Shown here piece by piece: positions 1-12,130 of a DNA stretch of 64,000 nucleotides. The notes under the pieces were generated by a model. That model ran no database searches. It was not told the origin of the DNA and saw nothing but the letters and a program-made list of their open reading frames with translations. Origin of the DNA: Typhlomys cinereus (lineage: Eukaryota; Chordata; Mammalia; Rodentia; Platacanthomyidae); assembly GCA_023101885.1 (NCBI GenBank), contig JALPQD010000102.1:1982971-2046970 (forward strand). Reading direction: 5' to 3'. The first letter of the stretch is position 1; each line of letters opens with the position of its first letter. A program made the position numbers and the translations under genes.

Positions 1-708
1 AGTTTTACAAAAAGCATGTCTTTCAACATGCATCAAAACAGTGTTCCATATAATGTGGTATAAGAGCAACATTTAACATAATTCAACTGCTTTAACCTAA
101 ATACGCTTACTGCTTAAGTACAGCCTACAATATAACTAACTTGAAACAAGCTGAAAATTGTTTAACAGTTACAGTTCTCTCAACTTTGCTGTTACATCCT
201 AGATGACTGTTCAAATACTGAACCTTAGTCCTTAAACGATCCCAATCCACTTAAAGAGTAAGTATAAATCACAGGTTGGATTGCAAAAACTGTTGAACTA
301 AAGTTTTTTTTTATCTTTAAAAACTGCATTTTGAGATATTTGTGCTACTCATAGAATATGTAAGAGCTTGGTGTTTGGCCTGATTTCTAAGCATGCAGTC
401 CTTCGCAGACTTCAGTAGAAATATGTAGCTCACATGTCTTTGTGTTTGGCAGGGCCATCTAAAAGCACACTAGGCAAACTGATGTGTTTTCTAGAAGGCA
501 TTTAATATCCCATTATAGATTGAAAAATGCAAGATTGTTCTGTTTAAGAGCATACAGCCTGCTAAAGCTTGTTAGGAGTGGAGAAGTTTGTTAATGTTTC
601 ATTTAGGTCTGATTATCACTAAACTTTTCTTTGTGTAATTTTTGGTAGGGAACATTAGGAAAAATTTTTAAGCTGCAGAGGGTCTTCCCTCTACCTTTTC
701 TATTAACA
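1..708. other. Unique, AT-rich sequence, nothing recognised
   Basis: No open frame of note, no repeat head or tail and no splice-bounded candidate exon was seen. It ends at the target-site duplication of the next L1 fragment. Confidence 0.5.
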
Positions 709-1050
709 ACTCACATTTTTTTTTTATTTCAGCTCATACAAACTTATTAGGTACACCAGTTCCCTCCTTCCCTCCTCCTCCCCCCGTACCCCCTGTTCCC
801 CCTCCCCACCCCTCTCCCTCCCCATCCCCCAGTGCCTCCCACCCCAATTCCCAGAGAGTCCTTTCTTGTGCATGTCTGATTTTCCTCTGGGCCCTCCTCT
901 CCGATGACGTACAAGGACCCAGTGGCCTTTCCCTGAACCCTTTCCCGTGTTCCCCTTAGGTATAGGAACACTGCTGTGGCTGCCAATCCTTTGCCTCCAA
1001 GGATCTTGGTGCCTTTAGCAGATGCTAGACTTTGAACTCACATTTTTTTT
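709..1050 (-). mobile_element. 5'-truncated LINE-1 3' end with 16-bp target-site duplication
   Basis: A poly-T run (the L1 poly-A tail on the minus strand) is followed by the L1 3' UTR, including its C/T-rich block (a G-rich polypurine tract on the element's strand) at about 760-845. The sequence matches the 3' UTR of the large L1 at 58.3-59.3 kb and the copy at 46.2-46.8 kb. It stops abruptly at about 1,033. The 16-base direct repeat aactcacatttttttt is at 709-724 and again at 1,035-1,050. Together these show a short, 5'-truncated insertion made by target-primed reverse transcription. No coding part is retained, and the 79-codon frame across it is an artefact of the C-rich tract. Confidence 0.92.
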
Positions 1051-2472
1051 GAGAGCTAATTGTTGGCCAAAAGCTAATAGTTGGCACACTGGAAATGGCT
1101 TAACAGTTGGTATTAACAGAAAGGGAGAGAAAGAGAGAGACACAGAGAGAGATAAACAGAAACTGTTATTGAAAAAGAAACTCTTCCAATTTGAAGTACT
1201 TGTCAATTTTTGTGGTGCAGATACTCTTATTGTAGTCTGTCACCTTCAGTCTTTGGAGAAGTTTCATCCAGATAAGAAATTGATATAAATGTTGTTTATG
1301 AATATGAGGTTGTCAAGTGTGAATATCATAAAAGTTTGAAATTCTGTTCACCTGACCTCTTTGTGTCTAGACTAGACTTTATTGATAGTCAAGGTTATTT
1401 ATATTCCAAAGCACCATTCGTAACGAAGACTGCAGTTTAATGTTATTTCTATTCACAAGCGTCTCATGGCCATTTCCTCAGGCTCCAGCTCCAACTTGCT
1501 AACACTTTTTCAGTTTTCTATTTCTCAATTGTTTATTGACTCCAGCTACTCTGAAAAATTCTCCCATTTTATTGCCTGTTTTCTTTTATTCGCTACCCAT
1601 GGTCACCTCCAGACATCTCTCTCTGGCAAACTAAGACTCACTAATATGCTGTGAAATATGTGGGCACCCTTCTTCCTTGTCCTCTTGCTCCAGACCAGAG
1701 ACACAGTGCAGTCTATGCAGAGTGACAGGAGAATGAGCTATGTGATTGTGTTTGGCAGTAAGCATAGCTTTCATGATAACCTGGCACTAAGAGTGTGTGC
1801 TTGTAGAGGAGGCAACCAATCCTCACACCCTTAGTCTGGTGGAGGCTACTGGTGAGGATTTGCTTATTGACACAGTCACACAGCTGTTCTGAAAGTGAAT
1901 GAAACTCTAGCTCTGTTCTGTTAAACCTTCCAGTATCTTATAAGATGGGTTCATCTGAGGCTGTGGGGCAGTGTTCCAATGTCAGGGATCAGGGAATTAA
2001 TTAGTGGGAAAATAGGAAACTGGGGATACATTTACTGGGTTGAGGATTAGGCTGCAAGACAGGATTCCTTACACTGTTGCACTATTTTCATGAATGTGTA
2101 GAGGAGTGCTTCGATATACAGGTTTTGAATACCTTGACTTTTTACCCATGAGAATCCATTTCAAGCATCTGCTGTTAGTTAAAAGTCATTCATTTCAGGC
2201 ATCTGTTATGTTAGTTAAAAATTTATTCATTTCCCCCATGAAAATATTTTTTCAATGTGTATTAAGTCAATTGTTAGAACCTCTGGTATCGATCAGGGAT
2301 AAGGATAGCTAAAAGTGCGTAGTAGCCATCTCCAGAGAAATGATGGCTGACTATACTGAATATAAATGTCCAGTTGTCACAAGTAGTCAGATGGTAGTTT
2401 AAATTAAAAGTTTAAAAATATTACATTGGAATTAAAGAGTTTTGAGGGAAATACCCTTTGCTCAAAATGTTT
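1051..2472. other. Unique sequence with a GA-rich patch and a short tandem duplication
   Basis: A (GA)-rich patch lies at about 1,120-1,155. At about 2,166-2,235 a roughly 45-base unit containing 'gttagttaaaa' and 'attcattt' is imperfectly repeated in tandem. A segment at 1,694-1,757 is preceded by a long pyrimidine tract plus cag and followed by gtaagc, with one open frame. It is too short to call an exon. No repeat family was recognised. Confidence 0.4.
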
Positions 2473-2663
2473 AAGATTTTGGGGCTGGCTTCCCAGTTCA
2501 GCAGTAAAGATACTTGTCTTGACTAAGCCTTATGACTGGAGTTAGGACCCCAGATTCACATGCTGGAAGAAGAGAACTGACTGCCACAAGTTATCTTCTG
2601 GCCTCCACATGCATATGTCACACATACACACACTAAATGTAAAAAATTTAAAAGAAGATTTTG
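2473..2663 (+). mobile_element. B3/B2-like tRNA-derived SINE
   Basis: It starts with ggggctgg and a degenerate tRNA-like head (cagttcagcagtaaagatact). It continues with a body containing 'cttctggcctccacatgcat' and a CA-rich end before an A-rich tail, the plan of rodent B3. The 9-base repeat aagattttg is at 2,473-2,481 and 2,655-2,663, which fits a target-site duplication. Divergence from B3 as I know it suggests an old copy. Confidence 0.75.
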
Positions 2664-3605
2664 AATGTTCTTTCTAGTTATAGAGGAACCTTACTTCTCC
2701 CCTCTGGCGTTTCTGTTAAAATATTGACAGTAATACATCTTTCCTGTCTGCGTATTGGGTCGGCACACTAACACTACTGGAAACTGATCTGGATAGACAC
2801 TGTCTGCCTAAATAGAACTACATCTTGGGGTCATCATGAAGGATGGAACTTAAGGAATTTCTAGGATATCTACTTTCTGGCATGTTAGCTTTATTTCTTT
2901 AAAAAATAAACTGAAACCACAGTTCTTAATTAGCTAAAGGCAATGGAAAAATGCATACATGAATGGTCACTGAAAAAATGGGATTGCAGACATATATGGA
3001 TTTTTACATTGTTAAAGTTAGATGAAATTAATATCCCCATTAGGATCTCTAATAACTCAGTGACAACAACCTTAGGCCAAGTTTCTTTGGAGAGCTAGGA
3101 GAAGCTAATAATTTTATTGATGCTCAGGTCCTAGAAAACAGGGTTCAAATTCTGATGCATGGTATTTTGCAGGGAAGTTGAATGAATGGGTTCCTGTCAT
3201 TCATAGTGGGCTGATAACACTTGTACTTTCCTACACTTCCTGACTGCCACATCCTTGAGCATATTTCTCATAATTTACACTGGCCTTCTTCAGATTGTCT
3301 TATTTTTTCGTTCCCTGTGGATTACAGTTTTTATTGTGCTAAGTCTCTGGTTTGTTCAATAAGAGTACAGTGAAGCCAAAGACTTGGGTTTGACTCTGAA
3401 TCCAGTCTTGGTCTTGGTGCCAGGTGTAGATGCAAGGGCTGTGAGTTGGTAACCATGGCAACTCCTGTCTTCAGGTCTACTCTTCCAAACCAAGGACAGG
3501 CTATCACATATTGATCATGTCACCTTTTCCTTAGAACCTGAATATGGCTTTGAGTTTCTTTGCAACAATCATTCTAGGCTGCCAGGAAATTTAAACGAGT
3601 TAATG
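2664..3605. other. Unique sequence, nothing recognised
   Basis: I see no repeat signature, RNA gene or splice-bounded open segment here. Confidence 0.4.
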
Positions 3606-4030
3606 TTTGTGGTTGTCATAGTTATGCACAGTCAACTTGACAGTTGAGGGTTTGAGCTCTGGGCACATTTGTAGAGAATTAATGGTTGAGTTAAGCCCAG
3701 AACAAACCTGTAGGAGATTGTCTAGCTGATGGGGAAGATCCAGCCTATGGTGGGTGAGATTAGGCCCTGGAATAAAATACAGAGAGCTGGTTGAGAGAGT
3801 TGGCATCCTTGTGTACACTTGGCTAGACATGCTGGTCTGGCAAGTAGGGATCGTCTCTCTCTCTCTCTCAGCCATTATGTAGGGATGGTATGACCAGTTC
3901 CTCCAGCCCTGGTGTTGGTGCATGCTGGACTAGAACTGTAGTTGGATTAGTGTAAGAAAATAAACTCCTTATTCCTTTAAGCCGTTGATGGTGATTTATT
4001 AGCAGTGAACTGCAACAGTGGTCTAATTGG
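3606..4030 (+). mobile_element. LTR-like element, family 2 (three copies in window)
   Basis: About 420 bp, beginning 'tgtggttgtcatagt' and ending soon after an AATAAA signal (about 3,959). It aligns by eye along its length with 42,563-42,970 (same strand) and 22,945-23,318 (opposite strand). Shared blocks are 'cttgagctctrggcacatttgtaaagaattaat', 'gatggggaaga' and 'agttggcatyctt' (R and Y mark variable bases). The TG start and the polyadenylation signal near the end suggest a solo LTR of ERVL/MaLR type. I cannot name the subfamily. The two overlapping minus-strand frames here are not genes. Confidence 0.6.
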
Positions 4031-4514
4031 ATAACCCAAAGAGCAGACAGATCTAGTTGATAAGAAACCACGGAGCAGGGCGTATTTGGAGCCGCAGTAA
4101 GCAGGTCATAAGCACCCATGGGCAGGCTCTCAGCCACTCACTAGTCTGAAGTGCCAGTTGTTTTTGGAGTGTGACAAGCAAAATCAGTTAGAGATGAAAC
4201 ACCCAGTTGTTACAGTAATGGATGGTAGGCAGGTTATCAAGATGGGGAACAGGACAGTTCTAGAATTGGGCTATCAAGTGGCTATGAGATTCCAGAAGAA
4301 AGAAAAGTCTTCTTATCAGGACTGAAAAGGAAAGCTGAAGCTGTTGTTCCCTGGAGTGCTGGGACAGACAAGGAAGAGAGGCAAACAATTGTCATTGTGG
4401 ACCTGCTCTGTGCCAGGGGCTGCGTCTTATTTGGAGGTAGCTTTTACCGTTGCTCTGCTGCTCTAGGGGGGCAGCTTTCTTTCAGATACATCAGATACTG
4501 AGAAATGCAGGTGA

Positions 4515-4725
4515 AATAACATGGGCTTTGGAGCAAAATGATACTTTTGTTTTGTCACTTACTTACTTGGTGAAGGAAAAAAAAATCCTCCCTGATTCTT
4601 GGTTTCTTCATCTCTGAGATGAGGCTTACAGTGCTGCCTAGCTGCACAGCATTAGAAAGGACTCAAGGCGATACTCATAAATGGTGTAGTATGTAGTATA
4701 TGCTCAAAGGGTGCATGCAATAACT
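4515..4725 (+). mobile_element. MIR SINE, degraded
   Basis: It keeps the MIR order: an 'acatgggctttggagc' tRNA-like part, 'gtcacttacttacttggtg', 'ttggtttcttcatctctgagatgag' and an end like 'tgtagtatatgctcaa'. It is an ancient mammal-wide SINE without a detectable target-site duplication. Confidence 0.6.
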
Positions 4726-5127
4726 AAGTTTTTGATTGGGTTTTGGGAAATAAGAAATAGACCTTTCTTATCTGCTCTTACTCTGCTTTGACTTCGTTTG
4801 TCCCCAAACTGACCTATCCAACAACAAAATGCTCAGTCATTATGATGCCTTGTTTGGTTGTGTCTCTATTTACTGGGTGTGGAAGTGTTAATCATTTATT
4901 ATTTTATCACTAAGGCAATATGCACAATAGCACATGTGTAAATTGTTCAGAGACAAGAAGAAAACACCTTGATCAATAGAGCCATTCAAAAGAAGCAAAC
5001 CCTTACCTTAGAAGATTCAAGAATTCTAAAATGCAAATATGTTTGTAAAACTAGCATCCTCACCACGTTCTTCAGTGTTACAGTTCTGCATATGTATTTA
5101 AAATCTCAGGCCTCTCCTGATCCTAGA

Positions 5128-5566
5128 TGGTAATATGGTTTGTGTAGGAAGTATTCCCACCGAAGGCCCATGTGTGGAAAGCTTTGTCCTCAATGCAGTG
5201 ACTGGATCATGATAGTGTGACTTAATAGAGTAATCCTTTATTGGATTCATACTTGAATGGCCCATATGAAGTGTAGAAAACTGGAGGAGGTGGAGACTGG
5301 CTGGAGGAAGGGAGTTGGAAGAGCGTGCGTTTGCACGATGTGCATTGTCCCTGGCTTCCTCTGCTTGCCTCTGCTTCTTGGCTTCCCTGAAGTGAGGAGT
5401 TTCCCTCGCCTCCTCCTCCTGCTGCCATGAGGCCTGCTTCATAGTAACCCACAGCAAAAGACGTATGGACTGGAACCTTGGCAACCATGGACCACAGTGG
5501 ATCTCTTCCTCTTTTAAGTTGTTTTCTCAGTTATGTTGTCACAGCTACAATAAGCTGATTGACACA
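5128..5566 (+). mobile_element. MaLR-type solo LTR, plus strand
   Basis: It opens with a 'tggtaatatggtttgtgtagg' motif, the typical MaLR LTR start. Near the end it carries 'atgaggcctgcttcatagtaac', 'tcttttaagttgttttctcagttatgttgtcacagc' and a terminal ACA, matching the plan of THE1/MST/ORR1-type LTRs. About 440 bp, with no internal region on either side, so it is a solo LTR. The 128- and 88-codon minus-strand frames across it are incidental. Confidence 0.75.
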
Positions 5567-5654
5567 GAAAGGCAGTATCTGTCTTACCTTACATAATCAT
5601 AACTAATCAGTGTGAATGTACTAAGGTAATTTTAAACTAAGAGCATTTGGCACA

Positions 5655-5850
5655 ACTCTTTTGAAGTTATTTTATTTTTCTAGTTTTACAAGCATAGTAA
5701 GTACTCATCCTCATTTCCCTCCATCCTCTCTTCACCATCTCCCTTCCCCTGCCTTCTTCATTTCATCTCACTCCCTCCCACTCTCCCACTCTCTGCCTTC
5801 AAGGACCCTATGGCTCCCTCTGGCCTGTCTACTCCTCTTTTTTTTTAGTC
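5655..5850 (-). mobile_element. Old LINE-1 3' end
   Basis: A C/T-rich block follows 'ttatttttctagttttacaagcata', close to the sequence at 44,505-44,700. Both read as the 3' end of one older L1 subfamily on the minus strand. No coding part remains. Confidence 0.55.
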
Positions 5851-5887
5851 TAGGAAGAATATAAATTAATAAAATGGATCCTACTAT

Positions 5888-5896
5888 CATGTGTGC

Positions 5897-5943
<47 letters not shown>

Positions 5944-5950
5944 TGTGTGG
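5888..5950. repeat. (TG)n microsatellite
   Basis: An almost pure TG dinucleotide run of about 60 bases. Confidence 0.97.
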
Positions 5951-6391
5951 TCCAAGTCACTGTAGAACTGTTTAATATTCTGCAAAAATATTTTTACAAG
6001 CTCAGTTCCAGTTACTATAATTATGACAATAATTTTTCACACCCTGGCACCTATTGAAATAGCAACCAAGTTCATTTCTTGAGACATTATTCAAATAGAT
6101 TACATCTGCATTTAAATTAATCTGAAGATCATAGAAATTAACAATGGGAAAGGTGCATTAAATCACTTAGTCCATTTCTTTGCCAGAGGAGAATTGATCT
6201 TTACATCATCATCTCTGCTGCTCTGTCCCATGGGTTTTAAGTATCTTGAATAAGTGTTATTCAGAGGCTGGGTGGTCCTCTCATCAAATTCCAGTGGGAA
6301 ATTCTTTTTCATAGCTTTCTAGCACATAGGTGGATTTTCAATGCTTTGTGATTGTCCAGTGTCAGAAACTAGGTAGTGAATTTTCCAGAGG

Positions 6392-6431
<40 letters not shown>

Positions 6432-7319
6432 GAAGGGAGTTAAATGTGTCATGGTGGGAAGGAAAAACAGGCAGAAGGCAACTTGAGAAGAATGGTATAT
6501 TTGACTATATTGGAGATTTGGCTTTGATTTACTTTTGTAGTGCTCTGACCAGCCTGGGGAATGGACAGGAAGTTGGTGCAGTCACAGAGCCAAGAAAGGG
6601 ACACTGAAAAAAATGTACTAAATTGAGTTCATAATTATATAACTTTTGAGAAGTCAAAAATCTGGAAGCCAACTGAAAAATTCCCTAAGGTTATCTTTTT
6701 TTTTTTTTTTTTAATTACTCTTACATAAGTTAGAGATCTGAAGCAGAAAGTCAGAGCCCAGGTTTGTGATAGTGATATTTTCTTTCTCATGATTCAGTTG
6801 CAGCCTTCCAATTAAATAGATAGACTGGGTGTCTATATGCACATGGAGCTCAGGAAATTAGACACTGTTAGTATATTAAACCCTTCTTTGGTTCTTGTTT
6901 GGTTTAACTCAAATGATATCAGTTTTCTTATTTATAAAGTGAGATAAACAGAAAGCTGAATCAAGCACAAATGTTGTGGCACAGCAAAAGCAAAACAATT
7001 TACATGGTTAATGACTTACTGATTATTAAAATTGAACAAATTTAGCATTTGATAGAGAAGGAGTTATTCCAGAATTGTCATGAAAGGCACAAGAACTCTT
7101 GGATTCAGAGCCTCCTGGAATATGAAGCTCACAGGCACCGTCAGCTCACCCAGCCTCTGTTAGGTTGCTCAAATTTCCATGTTGACATCAAGACAAGTAT
7201 TTGTTTAATTGTACTTAAACAATTGCTGCGGTGAAAAGATCAGCACTCTAGGCTTCAGTAACAATGATTTGAAGGTTCATATTTCTATTGAAAACCAACT
7301 TAATGCATCCTTAATACAT
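5951..7319. other. Unique sequence with a second (TG)n tract at 6,395-6,428
   Basis: Apart from the TG run and a poly-T run at about 6,696-6,712, no repeat family or open splice-bounded segment was recognised. Confidence 0.4.
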
Positions 7320-7647
7320 CTACATGTGAGTCTTTTTAAATTATTTATTATTTATTATTTATTCAATTGTGTGTGTATGAGCATGTGTATATATATGTAC
7401 GTGTATGTATGTATGTGTAGAACCACAGACGAATTCGGGAACCACCATGGACCACCTCCACCTCTGCCTTGTTTACTCTGCCCCGGGATTCACAAGCTCC
7501 GCCCTCCCAGGACCAGAAACACAGGCCGCCCCCACTTCCACCCGGAGTCTATACGTGGGGTCTAGGATCCGAACTCAGGACCTTCCTGCCTGCAAGGCAG
7601 AGGCATAACCCCTGAGCCACCTTTTCAGCCCCTACATGTGAGTCTTT
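7320..7647 (-). mobile_element. Young B2-superfamily SINE (subfamily A) with 16-bp TSD
   Basis: Read on the minus strand it has a tRNA-like head (ggggctga... ggctcaggggttatgcc... box B-like gttcggatcc), a GC-rich body (ccgcccccacttccacc, read on plus), the block 'ccatggtggttcccgaattcgtctgtggttctacac', a TG/CA-rich tail and an A/T-rich end. It is flanked by the perfect 16-base repeat ctacatgtgagtcttt (7,320-7,335 and 7,632-7,647). Other copies are at 30.3, 31.3, 38.4 and 45.7 kb. Transcription of such elements is by RNA polymerase III from the internal boxes. Open frames here are by-products of the conserved body. Confidence 0.93.
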
Positions 7648-9589
7648 AAGGACTCTGCAGAAGCTCTCTAATCTCTTAAAAGAGCTTGTTGTTCATTTGG
7701 GCACACTTGTCATTGTTCCTTGCCTCTGCCCACTCACATCCACACTCCTTGTTTCTTAAGCCCACTCACCACCTAGACTCTTCTCTCTCTTTGCCTGGGC
7801 TGTGCCTGAGGGACCTCCTGAGGGGCAGCTGCAGGCAAGCCCATTCCTCCTACCATGAAGCACACTCCTCGGTGTCTAGACGTGGCAAGGTTAGCTGAGT
7901 TCATATTTGCTAAGTGGATGAGCAGATCACAACTAATCCCATAGAATGTTTATCTATAGTAAGATAATCCTCAGTCTGAAAAAGCAATGTTTTCCTGTCT
8001 CCCTTGTCATTTTCTCCCAGTCTCAGCCCTCATTAGAAGAAAAGATACAAAGGCCATCTTTGCTTTCAAATATTATAGTCTCTCACAAAGTGATCTTTCC
8101 CTTTCCACAAATGAAAAACATAGTGAGAAGTATTATAGTCCTTCCACTTCTCCCCCACGTCTCCATAAAAGGAAAGCATCTAATATTAACTCATAAAGTT
8201 CTCTGTCTCTGTAGCATGGCCTCTTTCTCTTTCTCCCCTCTCTCCCCTCTCTAATTGCCCCTATACTGTGCACAAAGTATGAATCCCCATGGTCACACCT
8301 TAGAGGGCACAGCACAAAGTTTGCGGCAGTGACATGAAGTGCAAAGTCTTTGTGAAAAATAGGTAAAGATACGCTCACTGTTGGGTCTCTCAGAAAAGTC
8401 TCGCCTGGTCCTTTCCGTAGTTCCTCTCTTCTTCTGGACTCATCTTAGATCCACCAGGAAGGCAGATGACTGATCACAGACAAGCTTTTGGAAAGAGACA
8501 GGGTTGTATCATCCCAGTTGATTGAGCGATAATATTAGGAAACCAACCAAATCAACACTAAGAAGTTACTTCAGGGGACTGAGCCAAATGAATCTGTTTA
8601 AATTTGATCCTGCCTGAAAACCAAGGACACACTGCTCAGATATGTATAGTTTTACATAGGAAACTATTAACAAAGCCCACAAGGGTAAGGTAGTTTGGAA
8701 TTGGACCAGCTGTATTTGCTAGGTTCTAGAATCCGCGGGCTGTGGGATAACCAGACCTGCCTTGGCAGTGAGCTGGTGCTGCAGAGATGGGAGGAAGGGA
8801 ACCAGCCCAGCAGAGAGCCTGCTGCCTGATGGGTCCAATTCTCAGGCCCAGATATTTGTGGTGATGAAAAGCTCGGCCTGTAAAGAAATGGAGAGTGCTA
8901 GGAAGAAAGAATTAGCACATCCCTCCTAGGGAGGCCAAATGTTAGATCAATCAAGTCTCCTAGCCACCGCAGTGGCTGCAGGGAATGAGATGCTAATTTA
9001 TGCAGGTGCCATCAGGAGCCTGGGAAGTGAGTGCTACAATCTGTCTGATGCTCAAGCTGCCATAACTGCCGCTTTGCAACCTCTGGGCCCTTGACAGATG
9101 TAGACTCCACCTCCAGCATGACCTACAGAATGGCTGAATAGACTCCTTCTAACTTTCTTCCTTTTTCAATGACCACATTTCCCAATGTTTTCCTCTTTTT
9201 CCCCATGCAAGGATTCAGCGCTCTGGAAGGAAGAGTTTGCATCTAAGCAGAGAAGTTGTGAGTGACTGAAAATGTTTTTCTATAAGCTGTAGGGAAACAA
9301 TGATGTGTGTGAAGAAGAGAGAGATTTATTTCATGTAGTTTTGAAGAGTGTTTTTAGAACTTGGAAATAGCACCCAGCTTTGCAATACTGAATGTGATGG
9401 TTGCTTATGGTGATTATTATTATTATTTTTTAATCTCCAGAAAAAGCTACAATCTGTCTTTGGGGAAGAGGAATGGGAGAGGAGGTAATGGAAACATCAA
9501 CAAGAAAAATCAGAATTCAGCCCCTAGCAACATAAATAATTGGAAGGTCATAAATGGAAATTGGCATGGTTACAGATGACAACATTTGT
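7648..9589. other. Long repeat-poor block, possible regulatory sequence at 8,700-9,130
   Basis: I recognise no repeats over nearly 2 kb. At 8,700-9,130 the base composition rises and scattered CpGs appear in a window otherwise poor in them. The text looks constrained ('gggaatgagatgctaatttatgcaggtgccatc'), as expected for a conserved non-coding element, but I cannot test conservation. Confidence 0.3.
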
Positions 9590-9680
9590 TGATGTAAAGT
9601 GGGATGTCCCCAGAGGCACAGAGAGGTTTAATTGTTCCAACCCCAGAGCAGAATCCAGAAATCAGCTACATTTTCTAGTG
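9590..9680 (-). mobile_element. MIR fragment
   Basis: The stretch 'agaggcacagagaggttta...ccagagcagaatccagaaat' matches the middle of MIR in reverse orientation. Short and degraded. Confidence 0.4.
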
Positions 9681-10244
9681 TCTTTGTAGCAGGTGCCCTG
9701 GATGGGAGGATACATTTAATATAATTATCATTGTTACTAGAGCACAAAGACTCACACAGACAAGTGTGTTGTGTTGCAAAAGGTAATTTCTGCTTGCTTT
9801 TTGTGTTCTGTCACCTTACATGTGACAGATAGGATTTAGCCATGTGCTTGACCTTGATGAAGTTCTTAGTTTGATTTTCTGATTTATTTCCCCATCTCTG
9901 CAGTGTTTCTTACTGAAAGGTATGGGCGGATCCAATCATGACTGGAGTTTAGAGTGGAGAATGGCAGGTATTCTTAGTCTGACCTGTGGAAAGGACTTCT
10001 GAAGCCCCTTTACATGGCTGGCTCCTCGCATCCTATGGTGACAGCTCATGGGAACTTGAAAACCTGTTATGATTCTTGCTCTTACAGGAGAGGCTTGTTC
10101 CCTGGGTTCTAGGGCTGGTTGAAGCTGGCGGCCACTGTCCTTAGTTCATCGATTATTCATTCACAGGATCATGGTTGGTAGACCACGCTAACAGCAGCAA
10201 TAACCCACTGGGCCATCTCTGTGGGACGTCTAAATTTGTATTTA

Positions 10245-10370
10245 CTGACTTTTTTTTATTATTCTTTTAGAGTTCCATACATAAATATAGTGAATTTATG
10301 ATATTTTCACACCTTAGTCCCCAACCCCATCCCCTGCCTGCCCTAATGTCCACTGCTTCGTTTGTTCCTT
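10245..10370 (-). mobile_element. Old LINE-1 3' end
   Basis: A poly-T start is followed by 'agagttccatacataaatatag' and 'atgatattttcacacctta'. The reverse complement matches the plus-strand L1 3' end at 47,385-47,450. About 125 bp remain. Confidence 0.5.
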
Positions 10371-10979
10371 TATGTAGCACTATGAACTCTGAGAAATAAG
10401 GGTTTGTGACTTATGCAACCCAGTCGGTGGTATTTTTGTTGTGGTAGCAAGGAGTTAACTAAGGCATTCATGGCTTAAAACTGTTAATAGTAGACTAGAA
10501 CCCACATTCAGAATCTGTTCTTTTTGTTTTCTCTGATGCACAACCACATGGCTGTGATTCCGTTTTGTTGTTGTCAGGGAACTCTGTGGGATGTCCACAT
10601 TAAATTTCAAACATATGGCCGTTTAATACTGTGAAAGTATTAAAGCCCTCCAAGTAATTAGTGCATTTGGTCTTGTTCGTGGTGCTCATTACAGAGGAAA
10701 TCAAATCTGTAGTCAGACAAAGGAGCTTTTAGTGTCTGGGTGGTCTCCTTAGGTCCTGAAGCACCGTTTGTGGACTCTAGCAAAGAAAATGCTGGGCTAC
10801 AGTAAGAAATTTCAAGAGTGAGAAAGTCCCTGGAGGTAGGTAAGGAATCCTCTTGTCCAGATTCCTTCGCTTGCTCCTGGAGGTATTTCTCTAAGTGATG
10901 GGTTTTTCCCTCTATGAGACATCTACATGATTTAGTTACCAGTGGGAATGATTAAGAAACCTCTTGGGTTTCTCCCTGT

Positions 10980-11349
10980 TGTAGTTACTCTTCTCTGCTG
11001 CTGTGAGACAACTCTCAGACACAACTTAAGGGAGAAGGGGAGATTAAGTTGGCTTATGGTTCCAGAGGAGAGATATAGTCCACTAATAGCAGAAAAAGGC
11101 ATGCATGGTAGGCTGCAGAACCACTAGAGGTGGTTCACAGCAGCCATCATGGAAGCAGAGAAAGCAAGAGGCAAACTGTAAGAGGGAGGAGACTGGGGCT
11201 ACCACACCTCAAGGCATGGCTCCTGCGACCTCCCTTCCTCCAGCTAGGCTCCACCCCCTAAAGTTGCTACAGTCTTCCCAGACATTAACATCAGTTAAGG
11301 ATCCAAGCATAGGAGCCTGTGGGGGACAACTCACATTCAAACCACTGCA
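10980..11349 (-). mobile_element. Solo MaLR LTR, family 1
   Basis: It aligns with the two LTRs of the provirus at 49-51 kb: 'gttactct...gctgctgtgaga', 'acttaagggagaa', 'gttccagagg', 'aggctccaccccc' and 'gtgggggacaactcacattcaaacca'. In the coding sense it begins with TG and ends with a reverse-complemented AATAA-rich region. No internal region adjoins it, so LTR-LTR recombination left a solo LTR. No clear 5-bp duplication was found. Confidence 0.8.
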
Positions 11350-11944
11350 AAATCAAGAATTATTGGAATACATGCACTTCCTGAACGAAGTTTAAAAGCA
11401 GTCTTAGCACCCACTAGAATTTACTTCTTCAAGCAAAGTGAGTATGTGGAATACATACATAATGCCTTAAATGTCCTGCATTTCAAGGAGCTTCTCCATG
11501 TTTATGGTGTTGCTTTATGATTTCTGAAGTACTTCTAGATACATGACCTTGTTTGGGCTTAAGGACCACTTTGCCACAGAGAGTCCATGCTTTCATGGTG
11601 GGAGACAGACCATGAAGATCACCAAAGTTGCAAACTCAAGTCCCATCAGTTACATGATAAGAGGAAGAGAAACTGCCTAGTCTGAAAACATTTGCACCCA
11701 TAAATTTAAGAAAAGAAAATCCCCCACAAGTCTATGAAAGCATGTCTATGTGTTTATGGGGTAGTTATGGTTTATGGCTTGACTTTTATTTATAATGATA
11801 TTCATAAAAATCATAAAGCTTATAAGCAGCAGGGGCTGCTTGATTCTCTGACTTTCCTTTCTCTCTATATTCAGTGCATTTTCTATAGTCCCTCATCATT
11901 TCGCATATTTATATTAATTCCATTATTATAAATGATACAGTCAA

Positions 11945-12130
11945 TGACTATTGAGTGCTTTACAGTTGCTTCCCTTCATTCATTTAAGACTCACAATAAT
12001 CTGTGAGATTGGTACCCTATTAAATCTGTATCACAGATGGCGACAGGAAATCCCCACGAGGGGTACCAACTTGCCAAACGATGTGTCCCATAGCTCTGAA
12101 GTGGAGGAGTCAGCTCGGAAGAGCAGTCAG
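11945..12130 (-). mobile_element. MIR SINE, degraded
   Basis: It contains 'cattcatttaagactcacaataatctgtgagat' and 'atcacagatggcgacagg', the reversed MIR core and 3' half. Confidence 0.5.

Noticed and set aside
1694..1757. Possible exon with good acceptor and gtaagc donor
   Set aside because: The open frame is only 21 codons and there was no phase-matching partner nearby. Kept only as a note in the unique-block entry.
5098..5488. 128- and 88-codon minus-strand frames
   Set aside because: They run antisense through a MaLR LTR and have no family resemblance.
8972..9024. Possible exon reading TAVAAGNEMLIYAG...
   Set aside because: Weak acceptor (purine-rich before ctcctag). More likely part of a conserved non-coding block.
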